Of a stretch of DNA of 41,922 nt, positions 40,861 through 41,922 are shown piece after piece (positions within the stretch are counted from its first letter, which is position 1; every line of letters starts with the position of its first letter). The stretch lies in NCBI RefSeq assembly GCF_002723835.1, contig NZ_BEWG01000020.1, forward strand, positions 168,206-210,127, read 5' to 3'. A program made the translations under genes and the position numbers. The notes beneath the pieces are model-generated. The model saw nothing but the letters and a program-made list of their open reading frames with translations. It did not search any database and had not been told where the DNA came from. The stretch comes from Mycobacterium sp. shizuoka-1. GTDB lineage: Bacteria; Actinomycetota; Actinomycetes; Mycobacteriales; Mycobacteriaceae.

Positions 40861-41752
40861 GCGCCTCCGTGACGAAGCTGCGGATGCACTCGTTCACCTC
40901 GGTCGGGGCTTCGGCAGGCAGCGCGTGTGAGGCCTGTGGCCACAGCCGGTAGCGCCATCCCGGTACCGCCGATTCGATTCGGCTGATCGCCTTGCCCGAA
41001 TTGTGGATCGACGTGCCCGCCAGCAGCACCTGGACCGGGAGGTCGACCGACCGCAGCAGCGGGTCACCGTGAAAGCGCAGCGGCGGGGTGTGCAACGGCG
41101 TTGCGAAACAGGCGAATCCGGTCACGAACAGGTCGGTGAGCATGTCGATGGCACTGCCGGGCACGGGGTGGCCCGTCACCCACGCCGCTGCTCGGACCGC
41201 CCGCGCGGATCCTGGACGCGTCAACAGCAGTGCGAGGGTTCGCCAGAACCGGGCGGACAGCCGCACCACGGTGTGCGCGGGATCGATCAGCGTCAGACTG
41301 GCCAGCCGGTGAGGTGTTTCGGCCGCCGTGTGGGTTGCCAGCCAGCCGCCGTAGGAGTGCGCGACCAGGTGGACAGCGCTCAGGCCAAGTTCGGCCAGGA
41401 CCGCATCGACATTGCGTGCGGCGTCCGCGGGAGTGGGCAGTGATGTCGTCTGGATGCCGGCTCCCGGCTGCCCCAGCATGTCGATCGCGTAGACAGTGAA
41501 ATCCCGTGACAGATCGCCAATCTGCGCCCACCACATGGCCGATGTCAGGAAAAAGCCGTGGATCAAGACGATGGGGACACCGCCATCCGGCCCGTGCTGG
41601 TACACCCGAACAGTGCCGAATTCGGTGGGAATGTCGTGGACGACGTCCGGTGTGGGGCTCAACGACCGGAGCTCGTCGTAGGTGGTCAAATAGCGATGCC
41701 GTGCCTGCGGGCTCCTGAAGCCGCCGTGTGGCCAACGTCGCCACCCGGTCAC
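40850..41752 (-). CDS. Alpha/beta hydrolase
   Basis: A 300-aa alpha/beta hydrolase. The oxyanion block is VLIHGFFLTSAMWW, the nucleophile elbow is AHSYGGW and the late histidine is QASHALPAEAP. At the usual acid position after strand 7 (VLLAGTSIHNSG) there is no Asp or Glu, so the acid may come from LTLIDPAHT after strand 6, or the triad may be incomplete. The GTG at 41750-41752 is chosen because the protein then starts shortly before recognisable sequence; longer starts are possible. Its end overlaps the GlcDE gene by 11 bases. Confidence 0.8.
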   Translation of the reverse strand: MTGWRRWPHGGFRSPQARHRYLTTYDELRSLSPTPDVVHDIPTEFGTVRVYQHGPDGGVPIVLIHGFFLTSAMWWAQIGDLSRDFTVYAIDMLGQPGAGIQTTSLPTPADAARNVDAVLAELGLSAVHLVAHSYGGWLATHTAAETPHRLASLTLIDPAHTVVRLSARFWRTLALLLTRPGSARAVRAAAWVTGHPVPGSAIDMLTDLFVTGFACFATPLHTPPLRFHGDPLLRSVDLPVQVLLAGTSIHNSGKAISRIESAVPGWRYRLWPQASHALPAEAPTEVNECIRSFVTEALTP

Positions 41753-41784
41753 GGTATGGGGCTCTCGGCACCGGGTCAAGACAG

Positions 41785-41922
41785 CTAGGCGGCGCCGTCT
41801 TCGTCGCGCGGTGGGTCGCTGTCGGTCTCCAGCAGTCGTTCGGGGTGGTGGTAGGTGTTGGTGCCGCCGCGCAGCATGGGTAGGTCGGGTGGGGGGATCC
41901 ATTCGGTCTGGCCGTTGGGGAG
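41785..41922 (-). CDS. 3' end of a 13E12/DUF222 HNH endonuclease-family gene (partial)
   Basis: The last 45 codons of a gene that continues beyond the window. The tail LPNGQTEWIPPPDLPMLRGG followed by NTYHHPERLL is the usual ending of mycobacterial 13E12-repeat proteins (DUF222 with a C-terminal HNH nuclease). Such genes are multi-copy in these genomes. It lies 32 bases upstream of the alpha/beta hydrolase start on the same strand. Confidence 0.75.
   Translation of the reverse strand, partial: LPNGQTEWIPPPDLPMLRGGTNTYHHPERLLETDSDPPRDEDGAA

Noticed and set aside
1..41922. CRISPR arrays, rRNA genes, toxin-antitoxin pairs and intact insertion sequences
   Set aside because: I looked for repeat-spacer structure, rRNA sequence, adjacent small toxin-like pairs and transposase motifs on both strands and found none that I could support.

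Overview
The window is high-G+C actinobacterial DNA and almost certainly comes from a Mycobacterium or Mycolicibacterium species. The marks are a divergent Ku/LigD pair with a lysine/alanine-rich Ku tail and a Pol-PE-Lig LigD, an LpqN-type lipoprotein, a GAF-ANTAR protein, an F420-type LLM oxidoreductase, a perfect CIRCE operator and the end of a 13E12/DUF222 gene. From memory, the order thiolase + carotenoid oxygenase, then MntH + its partner, then the DapB-like protein + SDR, then Ku/LigD follows the M. tuberculosis Rv0913c-Rv0938 neighbourhood, with extra blocks inserted.

Layout. 1-8.8 kb: amidohydrolase, BrkB-like membrane protein, a K+ channel with two RCK domains, a BKACE-type protein, a cupin, an ABC-F ATPase behind a WhiB7-like promoter and an overlapping upstream ORF, a membrane protein coupled to a GNAT acetyltransferase, Hsp20 under CIRCE control and a lipoprotein. 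8.8-12.5 kb: a leftward operon of thiolase, carotenoid oxygenase and a tandem HxlR regulator with two zinc-ribbon-like motifs. 12.7-14.6 kb: GAF-ANTAR and a membrane diguanylate cyclase.

15.0-20.6 kb is accessory DNA. It holds an A+T-rich membrane-anchored protein of unknown function, a truncated and twice frameshifted serine recombinase, and a remnant integrative element at tRNA-Arg(CCU). The element is bounded by a 37-bp direct repeat of the tRNA 3' half. It carries four unrecognised genes and the C-terminal stub of a tyrosine integrase. The presumed original tRNA terminator (17430-17455) now lies about 3.1 kb from the tRNA, next to the displaced tRNA end.

20.6-31.7 kb: two tiny coupled genes, an LLM oxidoreductase, a YbdK-type carboxylate-amine ligase, a two-gene carboxylate reductase (EhpF/LuxE-like adenylating enzyme plus LuxC-like reductase), a GGCT/poly-gamma-glutamate hydrolase fusion coupled to MntH, two related small secreted proteins, a DapB-like reductase with an SDR behind a KstR-type site, then Ku and a small secreted protein. 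31.7-41.9 kb: LigD, a large LuxR (LAL) regulator, a divergent catabolic operon (benzoylformate-decarboxylase-like enzyme with the catalytic His replaced by Tyr, a tautomerase, a GlcD-GlcE fusion), an alpha/beta hydrolase and the 3' end of a DUF222 gene.
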